Shown piece after piece: positions 35,063-48,226 of a stretch of 64,000 nucleotides of DNA. The stretch covers positions 4,433,593 through 4,497,592 of the forward strand of contig CM056562.1 in NCBI GenBank assembly GCA_029721515.1, in the 5' to 3' direction. The translations under genes and the position numbers were made by a program. This DNA is from Synanceia verrucosa. Its lineage: Eukaryota > Chordata > Actinopteri > Perciformes > Synanceiidae. Position 1 is the stretch's first letter. Every line of letters begins with the position of its first letter. A model generated the notes under the pieces. It made no database searches and was not told the DNA's origin. It saw nothing but the letters and a program-made list of their open reading frames with translations.

Positions 35063-37106
35063 CCAATGTTTAAGGTGGTGTAGTCAGTCACTCGTGGCTT
35101 CTTGGCCTGTTGAGTGACCTCTGTGGAGGTGGATGCAGATGCTGTGATACAAACAAACAAAAACTGATCAATCCACTAAGATTTTTTTTAAAACATGGTA
35201 AAAGATGCTGCTTCTTATTCTATGTAATTTGATCAACTGTGTGTATCCAGTTTAATCCACTTTTCATCCCATCCCACATGAAAACACGCAGTGATCTACA
35301 GAAATATTGCCTCACCTTCGGTCATTTTTGAGGCCTTTCTCTTGTCCGTCTTGATGTTTCTCTTTTTGCCCTACACAAAAACAACAAACTTAAAACACCA
35401 TTCTTTTCAGTGATTTTCTTTCATAACTTATATGTCTGGAGAGCGTACATACATAGTTAAAGCTGGTCGACCAGCCAGGGTGTTGCTGCGAGTGCAGCTG
35501 TTTTTCTTCTTCTGCCTGCTTATAATATATGGCCTGTTCTTCAGCGGACAGTGACCTCCACATTTGTCCCAGGATGGCATGTTGTCCTGCCGCACCTTTG
35601 CTGTCCACTTTGAGCGTCAGTTTTGGCCTCTGCTCTTTTATGAACAGCATGAAGGCATTCGGCGGTTTCTTAACATAATGCTCATCCTGCTGATGCTCTC
35701 CACGCTTTCTCTTTCTGTGGGAGAAAAACAGAAGATTCTCAGAAAAACAGTAAAGTCAGCAGAATAAGAGGGTGGAATGCATTAAACCCATTACAATGAC
35801 TGATAATAATAACAATAATAATATTCAAGCTTAATGTGGTTTTAATATGAGTTGTGACGACTGCTGCAGATGAGAGAACGTATTGATGAGGCAGACAGTG
35901 GCTAAATATCAGTGTACACTTCTGTCTATGTGTTTGTTTACATTCATGTGTACATTATTTACTTCTGTCCAGTTTGCTGGCTCAGCCTGTATCCTTCAGG
36001 GAGCTGCATCACTGGGGTTTTGTCTTTCTGGAGACGCAAACATACAGAGGAGTTGGATGAACAAGACTCAGTGGAGTCACCTGTAACTGTGGCACTTGAT
36101 ATAACTAATAAATCGTCAGAGTCATCTCCTAAATATTTCTAACAACAGTCTCATGCACACATTAGGAAAGTTTTCCATTCAAATAAAATGTTATTTTCAC
36201 TTCATATTGGATTGAAATAGGTTGTTTTCTGTCATTCTGTTGTGCTAATGCATCCACCACTGATTGATACCTGGGCTGTAACTACATTATTTTCATTAGT
36301 TATTAATAGTGGCTAATTGTTTGGTCAATTTCAAAAACCCAGGATGACATCTTGAAAATATGTTATTGGTCTGACTAACAGGCCAAAAGGTCATTGTCAC
36401 TTAAAATATGAGAAATCAATCAATTGTCTGAAACTGCTGATAATTGATTACTCTGTCATCCTTTCAGCTCTGACTGGTATGCATCTTTTTTTGATGCAGG
36501 TATTGAGACAAGACTCTCATGAGTGCTATCCCTAACCTAAACTGATATCTTACCTTAAATCTGATCTGTCCCTGGCTATCAGCACCTGGCTGACCGTGCA
36601 GGGCACCTGGCAGCGTGACGTGTTGCAGTCCCTGGTCCATGATGGGAGCAGCTTGTCCGACATTCACTGTCTGAGCAGACATGATTGAATATGGCTGCTC
36701 ACAGCTGTATGGCGCTGCTCCCAGGGAGGCACACCCAGCATGAGCTCCACTCCAACTGCCATCAAGCTGATGGTCGACGCTGAACTCATGTCCTGAGGTG
36801 TGAGCACCTGCAGGACTGTTCAGGTGACTTGGTGGAGCTGATACCACGGGGATATGTTGAGGTTCTTCGTTGCTCAAACTGTTCATAAATTGAATAATTT
36901 GTTGTTCAACAGATTCAACACATGAATCAGAATGAGGCGAAGTGGACTCAATGTTGAATATATCGCTGATGCTCTCAAACAATAATCTGTTTTCAGCTTC
37001 ATCCAGAAGACCTGTAAGAAAGTCCATGTCATCGGCAGACATGTTGTCATCCGTCTGATTACTGTGGAGTAATAGCTTGTGTTTCATTCTGAAAGTTATG
37101 GCACCT
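35029..37106 (-). CDS. TCF/LEF-type HMG-box gene, at least five exons
   Basis: Minus-strand exons with consensus splice sites: 37106-36554 (donor AAG|GTAAGA), 36128-35963 (acceptor TTTAG, donor GTAAAT), 35714-35453 (acceptor CCCACAG, donor GTATGT), 35370-35316 (acceptor TGTAG, donor GTGAGG) and 35141-35029 (acceptor ATCACAG). Exon 3 encodes an HMG box, KKPPNAFMLFIKEQR to EEEKQLHSQQHPGWS. It joins exon 4 at NY|GKKRN, the same place as in TCF/LEF proteins, giving their HMG box plus basic tail. The N-terminus (start ATG 37087-37085) is Ser/Asp-rich with no recognisable beta-catenin-binding motif. Phases chain for exons 2-5, but exon 1 to exon 2 is off by one base, so a small exon may be missed or the gene damaged. 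The likely role is a sequence-specific nuclear transcription factor. Confidence 0.75.
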
Positions 37107-37690
37107 GTGACAAACAATAATGGATATAATTAAAGGAAAATACAGGAGAATTTTTGACAGCTATAGTTCCTACTAGCTTTGCAGGTAAACATTTTAATGA
37201 ACTTTCTGGTGTGTTTTTTTAAAGACTGAATAATCCAAAAGTATACATAAAATAATCAAAAACTGGTAAACTGGATTCACCACATAACACAGCATTTAAA
37301 TACAGTTTACATGTTGATGTATCAGAAATAATAATCCAATAATATAATATATGAGACAATAGGAACTTAAAATGGAGCAGGTCTTTAAACGTAACTTGAA
37401 GTACTTTAAACTGTGAGAAATTTTGTAGAAAAGTGTTGTATTGATAGCTGACAGACCACTGGTGAAAGGTGTTTTGGAAATAATTATAATAGCTGGTTAA
37501 TGAGCGTTTTACTCGGCTATAATCTCTAAGTATTTGTGTAATTGTGAACTTACTTAATGCAGATAACCGATGGACTGATGGATCACTGAGCTGAAAAGTT
37601 TTGTCTTTGTTTTTCTCTGAAGAAAGTAGACGCTTTCACAGTGAAATCCAGAGGTGAAATGAGCATAATGTTTACTGACAGACTGTTAAG
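37107..37690 (-). other. 5' intron and untranslated exon of the TCF/LEF-like gene
   Basis: A donor ATTAA|GTAAGT at about 37556 (minus strand), also present in the right arm, suggests a non-coding first exon upstream (about 37557-37680) and a 450-bp intron ending at the CACAG acceptor before exon 1. Confidence 0.5.
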
Positions 37691-37757
37691 TGTTTAGTGT
37701 GTTCCGTTCTGTGTTCTATTCTTTTTCATTCTTTTCCATTCCGGAACTTCTGTCATC

Positions 37758-37785
37758 ATTTGCATATTTGGTTACCTGAGCAACC
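37758..37785 (-). promoter_or_regulatory. Octamer and X-box-like pair upstream of TCF/LEF-like gene (left)
   Basis: On the minus strand GGTTGCTCAGGTAACC (37770-37785, RFX X-box-like) is followed by ATGCAAAT (37758-37765, consensus octamer). Both are kept in the right arm. Octamers are bound by POU proteins and are also typical of H2B promoters. Confidence 0.5.
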
Positions 37786-38249
37786 GCAAAGTAACTAAGT
37801 ATTCTCAAAATCAACAAGTGCATTGTTTTTTTTTTGTTTTGTTTTTTTAACTAATGTATCTTAATACATTAGTCTAGTTTCCTACATGGGATGGATTTAG
37901 GTAGTGATCTGAAAGAGTTTGCAAAGGCCTCCTAATTCCAAACAGTTAGAAATGTGTATGTACAAATGTCAAATTTAAAGATGTGTTTGCAAAAGCCTAA
38001 CATAGTAATGGGAATGTCAAACACGTGTCTGTGCACACACACTCTGTCCTGAGAAGAGGTCTAATCAAGCAACACCTGAGTGAACAGAGCAGCCATGTGT
38101 CCAGTGCTGTGAGGATTTAATCTGATATGGTACTAAAGGAGAGACTCCCGAGGTCAATATGGTGAAAAATTCAATATATCACCATGACACTTCCAATTCC
38201 ATACATTATTATGGCTATGGCTCCTTTTTGTTTTTCTGAAATTCAGATA
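37786..38249. other. Intergenic DNA, nothing recognised
   Basis: Conserved in the right arm; no gene visible. T-rich run at about 37825. Confidence 0.4.
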
Positions 38250-38746
38250 TTAACTCATTGAGAATCACCTATTTTTTAAAACAGAAAGTGCCTTGTGCCA
38301 GTGTTTTTGTCCATTTTGAGTCATATTTTAAGACCCACAGAATATTTTGTACTATGTCTCTGAAAACACTGAACAGTTCAAATGAAAGAAGAGACTCTCT
38401 GTTTCATCATAAAAAAAATGTTTGTTTTTACCTTTTTCCATTCTTGTTTTATCAGAGGTAAAGTAGAGGACACTTTCACCAAAATCATCACTTTTTGTCC
38501 AGAATCTTTTTGTTTTGCTCTCGAATCTCGATCATCTCCACTTCCTGTTTTTATCTCTGTGGTATATACTGTCTACCTACGGTCCAACTACATCTTCCAG
38601 AAGGCCAGCATTACACACAGGCTGCAGGAGACTGCAATCGGTGACCCGCTGCCGAAAAACCACTTTGACGTATTATTACATTGATGGCACTCAAGCGTTG
38701 GATTTTAAATGACATTGAAATATGTCAATGGCACTCAAAGAGTTAA
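38250..38746 (-). mobile_element. piggyBac-type MITE, copy 2 (left arm)
   Basis: TTAA-flanked (38250-38253 and 38743-38746) with inverted ends ending GGCACTCAAAGAG. Mirrored at 61945-62431. The ACTACA-TCCCAG motif is degenerate here (38587-38605, TTCCAG). Confidence 0.8.
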
Positions 38747-39566
38747 AATGTAAAACAAAAGAGAACTATAAAACCATATACTTACTCACACAAACAAATG
38801 AAATAATGCCAACTTGTGGTGACTTTTAGGAAAAATCTATAGATTTACAATCTAAAAATTGATTGGTGCATGTAAAACATGGCTTGGGGAGTCTCCTCTA
38901 AAATGTTATCTAACTATAATTTACACAGTTGAGTCAAGATTTTTCTCTCAATTTATACAACTCTGTTTAAATGAGAGTAAGAAAGGAACATTCTTTTGCA
39001 TCTGCTGGATAATGATTTTCAGCTTGATGTGCATCCTTCAGCAATCCAGCAAAAACACAGCTAATAATGGGTAATTGCTCAAAAGTGATGACTATGTTCC
39101 ATCAACGTTCCTCTGATCAACAGAAAATGATCTTTGAAAAGATTCTGACTTCCAGATATGAGCTTTTCTTGAACCTCATGACATGCCAATAGGCAACGAC
39201 TTTTAAATACAAGATTAATGTGAGCTGACTTATATCAAGGGAGTTCAGTCCCTTTTACTGGGTCAAAATATTCCAAAGTTTTTTTTATGGAAAGTCATTT
39301 CAAACCTCAAAACTCCACTGCTCAACAGTATGTAGGCTGCCCTTACATCGTGGAGATTCAGAGGGAATGCAGAGGGATTTTGTCCTTTGGGTGGACCAAC
39401 TTCTGTCTTGGTGTGTTACAAGGTTTGAGGTGCATGGGAATCTTATATTTACTACAAAGTTGCATGATTTTTTTTTCCAAATACTTCAGCAATGTAGTGA
39501 ATTAGTGCAGTATCATACACCCAACAGTGCATGATACCAATGCAAAAGCCTGTATGGGAAGCACCA
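38747..39566. other. Intergenic DNA, nothing recognised
   Basis: Unique AT-rich DNA, mirrored in the right arm (61077-61944). No supported gene. Confidence 0.4.
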
Positions 39567-40023
39567 TTAACTCTTTGAGTGCTAGCCATTTTATAAAACA
39601 GAGAGTGCCTTGTGCCAGCGTTTTTGCCCATTTTGAGTCAACTTTCAAGACCCAAGAAGAGACTCTCTATTTCATCGTGAAAATTTTTTTGTTTTTTCCT
39701 TGTTCCACTCTTGTTTTATCAGAGGTAGAATAGAGGCCACTCCCAACAAAATCACCACTTTTTTTTCCAGAATCCGTCCTTTTTGCTCTCTAATCTCGAT
39801 CATCTCCACTCACTGCTTTGATCTCCGTGGCGTATATTAACTCTGTGCTCCGACTACATCTCCCAGAAGCCCCAAAATTACTCACGGGCTGCGGGAGACC
39901 GCGATCGGCAACCCAGAGAAAACAGCAGAAAAAAAAACACTTTGACGTCATATTACGTCAATAACATTCAGCCGTCGGATTTTGAATCACATCATATTAT
40001 GTCAATGGCACTCAAAGAGTTAA
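39567..40023 (+). mobile_element. piggyBac-type MITE, copy 3 (left arm)
   Basis: Both TTAA target copies are intact (39567-39570 and 40020-40023), with ends CTCTTTGAGTGC and GCACTCAAAGAG as perfect 12-bp inverted repeats. Has an intact ACTACATCTCCCAGAAGCC motif at 39853-39871. Mirrored at 60621-61076. Confidence 0.9.
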
Positions 40024-41471
40024 CCACAATGTAAACCAATGTGTCCATATTAAAGGCTGAGAAGGAAGATTGCCTCCTGTGTTCACAACATTATTTTTCA
40101 TTTTCATTTGAGAATACAACCTGTTGTCATCGCAACTTGTAACCTATTGCTACTTTGTGTTCAGTGGGCGTGCTCACCATAGCAACCTTTTGTGTTAATT
40201 CAGAATTAGACAAAAAAAAAATCACCATCGTTAAGTTTAAGGTCATTTATCACCCATAAGCCCTTGCACTTACCCCCGCAGTTGTTACGAAAACCCTCAC
40301 AAGAAATGTTGTTATTGAAGTGCAATAACTGAGCAATGAGTCACTCATGTTCAGAAACAGAGAATCAGCATGAAGTGCTGACACTCATCCTGAAGTGAGG
40401 GGGGTTGAGTCATTTTCTGGACCATCAATGAACATGATTAACGTATTTGTCTGGCAGAAACCAGACTACTGAAACACATAATCTGCAAACAAATGACCAA
40501 AGAAAATAGAATGTTCATTGCTGCTGGCCACACAGTGTTGTTTATGAATGCATGTGCAAATATGATGATAATGCTGCAGTAAATGTGTCATTCACAACTA
40601 GTGGCAGTGTGAGGGCTAGGACACCTTCTGTGCACTCGCTGATGATTCACCTGTCAGAAGACACTTGTGGTACTCATCCTGTCTCTCCTTCATTATGTCA
40701 CTCATACCATTTTGTGTCTCTCCTCCACTCACTCGCTGTTTAAATCATTTGCTCACTTGCTCCATCTTTAAAATGGCACACACACACTCACAAATGAGGG
40801 AGCTATCCATGTTCCTTGTATTCACTGACTGGTGGCATTACTGCCAATGAAAATCTGTATATTAATTATATTATTATTTTATTATTATAAACACGTCTTC
40901 TGTTACACGTTTTCCTCTGAGCTTCCTACATCCCACTAACCAATAAACTAATTCTACTGTATAAATTTACTACAGAGGGTGTTGTAGGCTAATCAACTAT
41001 TGGTTGTGTGTGTCATTAAATGAAATAATTGACAGGCAGCATCTTCAATTTATTAACTCATTGAGCGCCATTGACATATTCCTTCATCATTTAAAATCCA
41101 ACGCTTGAGTTCCACTGACTTACGAAGAATCAAAATGTCCGCTCGCCTCTCATGTTCGATTTAATGTTATAAGGGCTTCAATTATTAGAACAATACAAAG
41201 TGTCAGAGTCCCTCATGTGGTCCAACAATGTACTGCAGATAAATTTGACAAATATATGAAGGACAATGTGCTGCGTCCCTCCTGTCGGCCCGACCCAGTG
41301 TTTGGGAGTGTTTGCTCTCAACTATCAGCTTGTAAAGTGCTGCTGTTCATCTTTACTTCCTGTTCTTGTCAGTCAATCAATCACTTTTCACACCTCTGTT
41401 CACTGCAACAAAACCATCTGCTCGGGGGGGGTCTCCTGTTTAGCGCATGCTCAGTCCCACTCAGGGGAAAA
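40024..41471. other. Intergenic DNA with MITE fragment at 41053-41135
   Basis: TTAACTCATTGAGCGCCATTG at 41053 is the left end of another TTAA MITE, cut short after about 80 bp. The rest is unique. The H2B promoter starts at the right edge. Confidence 0.5.
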
Positions 41472-41509
41472 CCAATCAGGTTGGAGTGATAGCACAGTAA
41501 TATTTGCAT
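41472..41509 (+). promoter_or_regulatory. H2B promoter, left arm: CCAAT and octamer
   Basis: CCAAT at 41472-41476 and the consensus octamer ATTTGCAT at 41502-41509, the OCT1 site characteristic of H2B genes, about 70 bp before the ATG. Confidence 0.8.
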
Positions 41510-41579
41510 TGAGTGGATACAAGATGACCGCTTCTTTTCTAGTCCATCATTTGAGTCTATCAGCGGCCAGTTGTTCAAC

Positions 41580-41954
41580 ATGCCTGATAACACAGTGAAA
41601 GCGCCCAAGAAGGGCTCCAAGAAAGCCGTTTCTAAGAGCGTCAGCAAGACTGGCAAGAAGAAGAGAAAGAGCAGGAAGGAGAGCTACGCCATCTACGTGT
41701 ACAAGGTGTTGAAGCAGGTCCACCCCGACACCGGCATCTCCTCCAAAGCTATGGGCATCATGAATTCTTTCGTGAGTGACATCTTTGAGCGCATCGCCGG
41801 TGAGGCCTCTCGTCTGGCTCACTACAACAAGCGCTCCACCATCACTTCCAGGGAGATTCAGACCGCTGTCCGCCTGCTGCTGCCCGGTGAGCTGGCAAAG
41901 CACGCTGTGTCTGAGGGTACCAAGGCTGTGACCAAGTACACCAGCTCCAAGTAA
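41580..41954 (+). CDS. Histone H2B (left arm)
   Basis: A 124-residue H2B. The ATG at 41580 gives [20 protein letters not shown], and the upstream in-frame start at 41571 lies in untranslated sequence. The fold runs from [20 protein letters not shown] through [19 protein letters not shown] to the C-terminal helix ending TKYTSSK. The N-tail is unlike the common fish MPEP-AK type, and the usual MNSFVND has Ser instead of Asn. Partner of H2A. Faces away from H1, with its 3' end toward the H1 3' end. Confidence 0.97.
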   Translation: MPDNTVKAPKKGSKKAVSKSVSKTGKKKRKSRKESYAIYVYKVLKQVHPDTGISSKAMGIMNSFVSDIFERIAGEASRLAHYNKRSTITSREIQTAVRLLLPGELAKHAVSEGTKAVTKYTSSK

Positions 41955-41980
41955 AGCTGCTGTTAAAGCACCAACACTAA

Positions 41981-41996
41981 GGCTCTTTTAAGAGCC
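41981..41996 (+). terminator. H2B 3' stem-loop (left arm)
   Basis: GGCTCTTTTAAGAGCC, 27 bp after the stop codon. Confidence 0.95.
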
Positions 41997-43093
41997 ACCC
42001 ACTCCACCTGAAGAGATTTCCTTGTCTGGTTAAAGCGGAAGTGATTGACTAGACTCTAGAGATCTGTGTATGTGCCAATTTTTATAACAATGATAATTGA
42101 TCGCAGGTCTCCAAAAGCAACTGCTTAAATTACACCCGTGATAAGGTTGTTCTGTATTCTCTGAAATTGATAACCGAAAGGATAACTGAACTAGTTAAAC
42201 ATCTCTTGATTACGGTCTGCAAGACTTATTATTTCTTAAGGAACGAGTATTATGGAAGGAAGACAATAAAGAGTTGACATGTGCGAGTGAAGCTGTGCAC
42301 GTGTGTGACATGGTGTCAAAGTGGAGAAGCAGCAGGTGAGATGCTGAGCTATGAAGCTTTGTGTGAGGATCCGAGCTGCGTTACTCACTCCATCACTTGT
42401 TCCTCCTACTACCTGTCCTTTGTCTATGAATCAGTGACGTTATTTATGAGTCAATGCGCTAAATAGTCGCGTTGTTTTCTCGCGTCTTTAATTGATGACT
42501 GAGATAATTGGGCACGATCACAGGCTGATATTAATATGTAGATTTCCTATAACGGAGAGGAGATAATTTACTATTTTAAACTCACAGGAGTTTGTGTTCA
42601 GTTCACTTATTTTAAGAAACGTGAAATTATAATTAGTGTTTTTTTATGAAGATATGCTTATGGTATGGTGTTTCTTAATAGTTTTTTTTTTTATCAGGTT
42701 TTGTCTACTTTACTTCTCCTGCATTCCTTCTCTTCTTTCAAAGAGTTTCCATCCAGTGCAAGCTATGGCAAATGAAATGAGTAAAAATGAGCTGTTATCA
42801 AATGGGAAAAGGACACAAGGAGGCTGAGGCATTTGACACCCATTTAAGACCTCAACTACATTTAAAATGAAATGTTAGGATTTACATTGTAACATTGTAA
42901 ACTTCTAACTTTTTACTGAGATGAGGTTTTTATGGATCAGTCTATTTTGCAGTCCTATCCTAAACAAGAATGAGTTGTACAATGTCTCACAGCATAAACT
43001 GAAACTAATTTATCCTAATACCTATAGATCATAATGTGTGATAAATGTATGAAGCAAGAAAAAGCAGGAAGGGGCTCTCTGAGGAAGATGGGT
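41997..43093. other. H2B-H1 convergent intergenic DNA (left arm)
   Basis: Mirrored at 57541-58640 and, in decayed form, at 4331-5467. No gene is seen. Confidence 0.6.
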
Positions 43094-43109
43094 GGCTTTT
43101 AAAAAAGCC
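43094..43109 (-). terminator. H1 3' stem-loop (left arm), GGCTTT variant
   Basis: Minus strand GGCTTTTTTAAAAGCC: stem GGCTTT/AAAGCC with UUUA loop. Both H1 genes use this variant. Confidence 0.95.
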
Positions 43110-43142
43110 TTTAATGTCGCAGCATTTGTTTGTGATCAGAGC

Positions 43143-43769
43143 TCACTTGTTTTTGGCTGCTGTTTTCTTGACTTTGGGCTTGACAGCTTTTTTAACGGGG
43201 GCTTTCTTGGCTGCAGGAGCCTTTTTAGCCACCTTCTTAGGACTCTTGGTGGTCTTCTTAGGACTCTTGGTGGTCTTCTTGGGGCTCTTGGTAGTCTTCT
43301 TGGGGCTCTTGGTGGTCTTCTTGACCGCTGCAGGTTTCTTCGCCTTCTTGGGGGATTTCTTGGTGGCTGCTGGCTTCTTGGCTGCTGCTGTTTTGGGCTT
43401 CTTGGCCGCTGCAGGTTTCTTAGCTGCGGGCTTCTTGGCTTTAGGAGCGGCTTTCTTGGTCGGTTTCTCTGCAGCCTTCTTACTCATCTTGAAGGAGCCG
43501 GAAGCCCCAATCCCCTTGGTTTGGACCAGGGCTCCCTTGGCCACCAGGCTCTTGATAGCGGTCTTAACGCGGGACTTGTTCTTCTCCACATCGTAGCCTC
43601 CGGCAGTCAGAGCTTTCTTGACGGCAGCAGCAGACACGCCGCTCCGCTCCTTGGATGCGGCCACAGTTTTCAGGATGAGCTCAGCGACGCTGGGGCTGCT
43701 CTTCTTCGGTTGAGACACCTTCTTCTTGGCTGCTTTGGCCGGCGCGGCTGCTGGAGCTTCTTCTGCCAT
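43143..43769 (-). CDS. Linker histone H1 (left arm), 208 residues
   Basis: Replication-dependent H1. Short Ala/Lys N-tail, winged-helix globular domain from about residue 27 ([20 protein letters not shown]) to [13 protein letters not shown] at about 97, and a Lys/Ala/Pro C-tail. The tail carries four tandem TTKSPKK heptads (SPKK motifs, CDK-type sites and A/T DNA contacts). The right-arm H1 has two. It binds linker DNA at the nucleosome dyad. The gene is oriented head-to-tail with H4 (same strand) and convergent with H2B. Confidence 0.96.
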   Translation of the reverse strand: MAEEAPAAAPAKAAKKKVSQPKKSSPSVAELILKTVAASKERSGVSAAAVKKALTAGGYDVEKNKSRVKTAIKSLVAKGALVQTKGIGASGSFKMSKKAAEKPTKKAAPKAKKPAAKKPAAAKKPKTAAAKKPAATKKSPKKAKKPAAVKKTTKSPKKTTKSPKKTTKSPKKTTKSPKKVAKKAPAAKKAPVKKAVKPKVKKTAAKNK

Positions 43770-45397
43770 TTTCCACTGAGAGTGTGAACCTACAAAGTTC
43801 AGCAGGAGAGACTGAAAGGATTGTTGAATGGCCGGAGCAGGGGACTGTCCTTAAACACACCATGAGAACCGTGGAGACTCAACCCAGCCGTGGCTCCTCT
43901 GAGCATGTGAAAGTCATGCCACTTGTGTTTTCTGTGCACTGATAAAAGCCTCTAAAGTAAATGTGGAGAAGAGCTGAAGGCTCACAGTGAAGGGAGCCCT
44001 TAGTGGACTTGTGTCTCTTCATATTCAAGTCATGTTCAGCTCTGATGAGCTCTGCATTTTGTGTGTGGAGCCTCCAAAGATCACCTCCTCTCCTCTGTGA
44101 CCAGCACTGTTCAACCACTTTTCCCACTCATTTCTCTGCTGAAATGATTAAAAATACCCCAGAGCTTCATCAAACGCTGTTTTCCAACTGGCCCACATGT
44201 TTGTCCAGTGACTCAGTGTCCAAACAACCATGTGTTGTTGATGTATTTGGAATAAAGTGAAGTTATTGTGGGAGCAGCAAACACACTGATGATGGCTGAA
44301 GCTTATGGTGCACTTTGGGCAGACTTCCTATCAGAGCTGCTCCCTACTACTCTGAACATGTCCTCTGCTCAGCTCCACTTTCATTTATTAGTAGTTCCTC
44401 TCTGTTTTTAGTGGTCAAACACACTGATAAATAAATGTCTCCTCTCTGGGACAGCTGGGACACTGTTTGTATTGATATACAGAACAGTGCTGATGAACAA
44501 CAGTTAATGTGCTCAGTAACATCACATCAGATTATCATCAATTATTTGACATTTGTTTTGCGTTTTGCTTCCATGGGAGCAGCAGTTCAGTAACAGAAGA
44601 GCTTTGTTTCTAATAATATAACATATGAATGTATAAATAGATTATTATTGGTACCATGGACAGCTCTCTCATTGTTTCCTGCAGTGTTCATAATCTGGTT
44701 GACTGGGATGGGTGATATTAAAGGGGTGTGTGTGTTGGCAGCATCTCAGCTGTGACATCTAAAGCTCCTTGAAGTAAATCATGATGGGTGATATTAAAGG
44801 GGAAATCTGGACTCAAATTTGAATAGTAATAGTGTAGCCCTACTTATTGAACGTCTGTTATTTGAGAAATGAAAGTTTGTGTCATTTACTGGCTGCATTT
44901 CAGTGCCCCCTTCACTCCTGTTATATCAATATCATCAAATTCAATATTGTCAGATTTTGTTTTCTCAAAGTAGCTGACATTTTGTTTTTGTGTTCATTTT
45001 CATCTTCAGTTTTTCAAGTTGAGCTTCTATGAGGCATAATCAGAGTTTAAAATGCAATAGGACTAGAATAAAATATTTTCTTTAGTCTCTCAATGGTGGG
45101 AATTCACGGGTTACAGCGTCATAAAGAAATACAAAATACACAACAACACTACTTCCACTTTAAAATACAAAGAAAGATTCTAATAATAAAGGAAATTAAG
45201 TACAATATTGAAACTATGGATTCGTTATTTAAATTATCTGCAATGTAGCTTTTATTTATAAACCTAATTACTTTAGAGAAACTAAATGTTTTGTTAATAA
45301 TATAGTCAAAAACACACATGTTAAATCATAATGCAGTGATTGTGTATAATAATTTACCATTAATAGGAAAAGAACTCTTTATAAGGAAAAAGTAGGT
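43770..45397. other. H1 promoter and H4-H1 intergenic DNA (left arm)
   Basis: TTAAACACACC at 43851-43861 includes AAACACA, the H1 box, but in the orientation opposite to the gene. The remainder is mirrored at 55319-56906. No other gene is seen. Confidence 0.5.
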
Positions 45398-45413
45398 GGT
45401 CCTTAAAAGGACC
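45398..45413 (-). terminator. H4 3' stem-loop (left arm)
   Basis: Minus strand GGTCCTTTTAAGGACC. Confidence 0.95.
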
Positions 45414-45441
45414 TTTGTTGTTTTTTAACAGATGTGTGTGT

Positions 45442-46973
<1,532 letters not shown>

Positions 46974-46989
46974 GGCTCTTAAAAGAGCC
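46974..46989 (-). terminator. H3 3' stem-loop (left arm)
   Basis: Minus strand GGCTCTTTTAAGAGCC. Confidence 0.95.
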
Positions 46990-47017
46990 GTTGTGGTGTG
47001 TGGAGCAGCAGCAGAGT

Positions 47018-48170
<1,153 letters not shown>

Positions 48171-48210
48171 ATCTGGAGACAAGCTGATTGTTGGACACCA
48201 GTCCCCCAAA

Positions 48211-48226
48211 GGCTCTTTTAAGAGCC
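48211..48226 (+). terminator. H2A 3' stem-loop (left arm)
   Basis: GGCTCTTTTAAGAGCC, then a candidate downstream element AAAGCTCC. Confidence 0.95.

Noticed and set aside
36464..36553. Extension of the TCF/LEF-like N-terminal frame to 36464
   Set aside because: The last 30 codons lie past a strong splice donor (AAG|GTAAGA) and are intronic.
43045..43787. Hydrophobic-looking plus-strand frames over the H1 gene
   Set aside because: They are antisense shadows of the Lys/Ala-rich H1 and match nothing. The same applies to the long antisense frames over H2A, H3 and H4.
43853..43859. Canonical H1 box AAACACA before H1
   Set aside because: Present but inverted relative to the gene and overlapping a TATA-like TTTAAGG, so I do not call it a functional H1 box.
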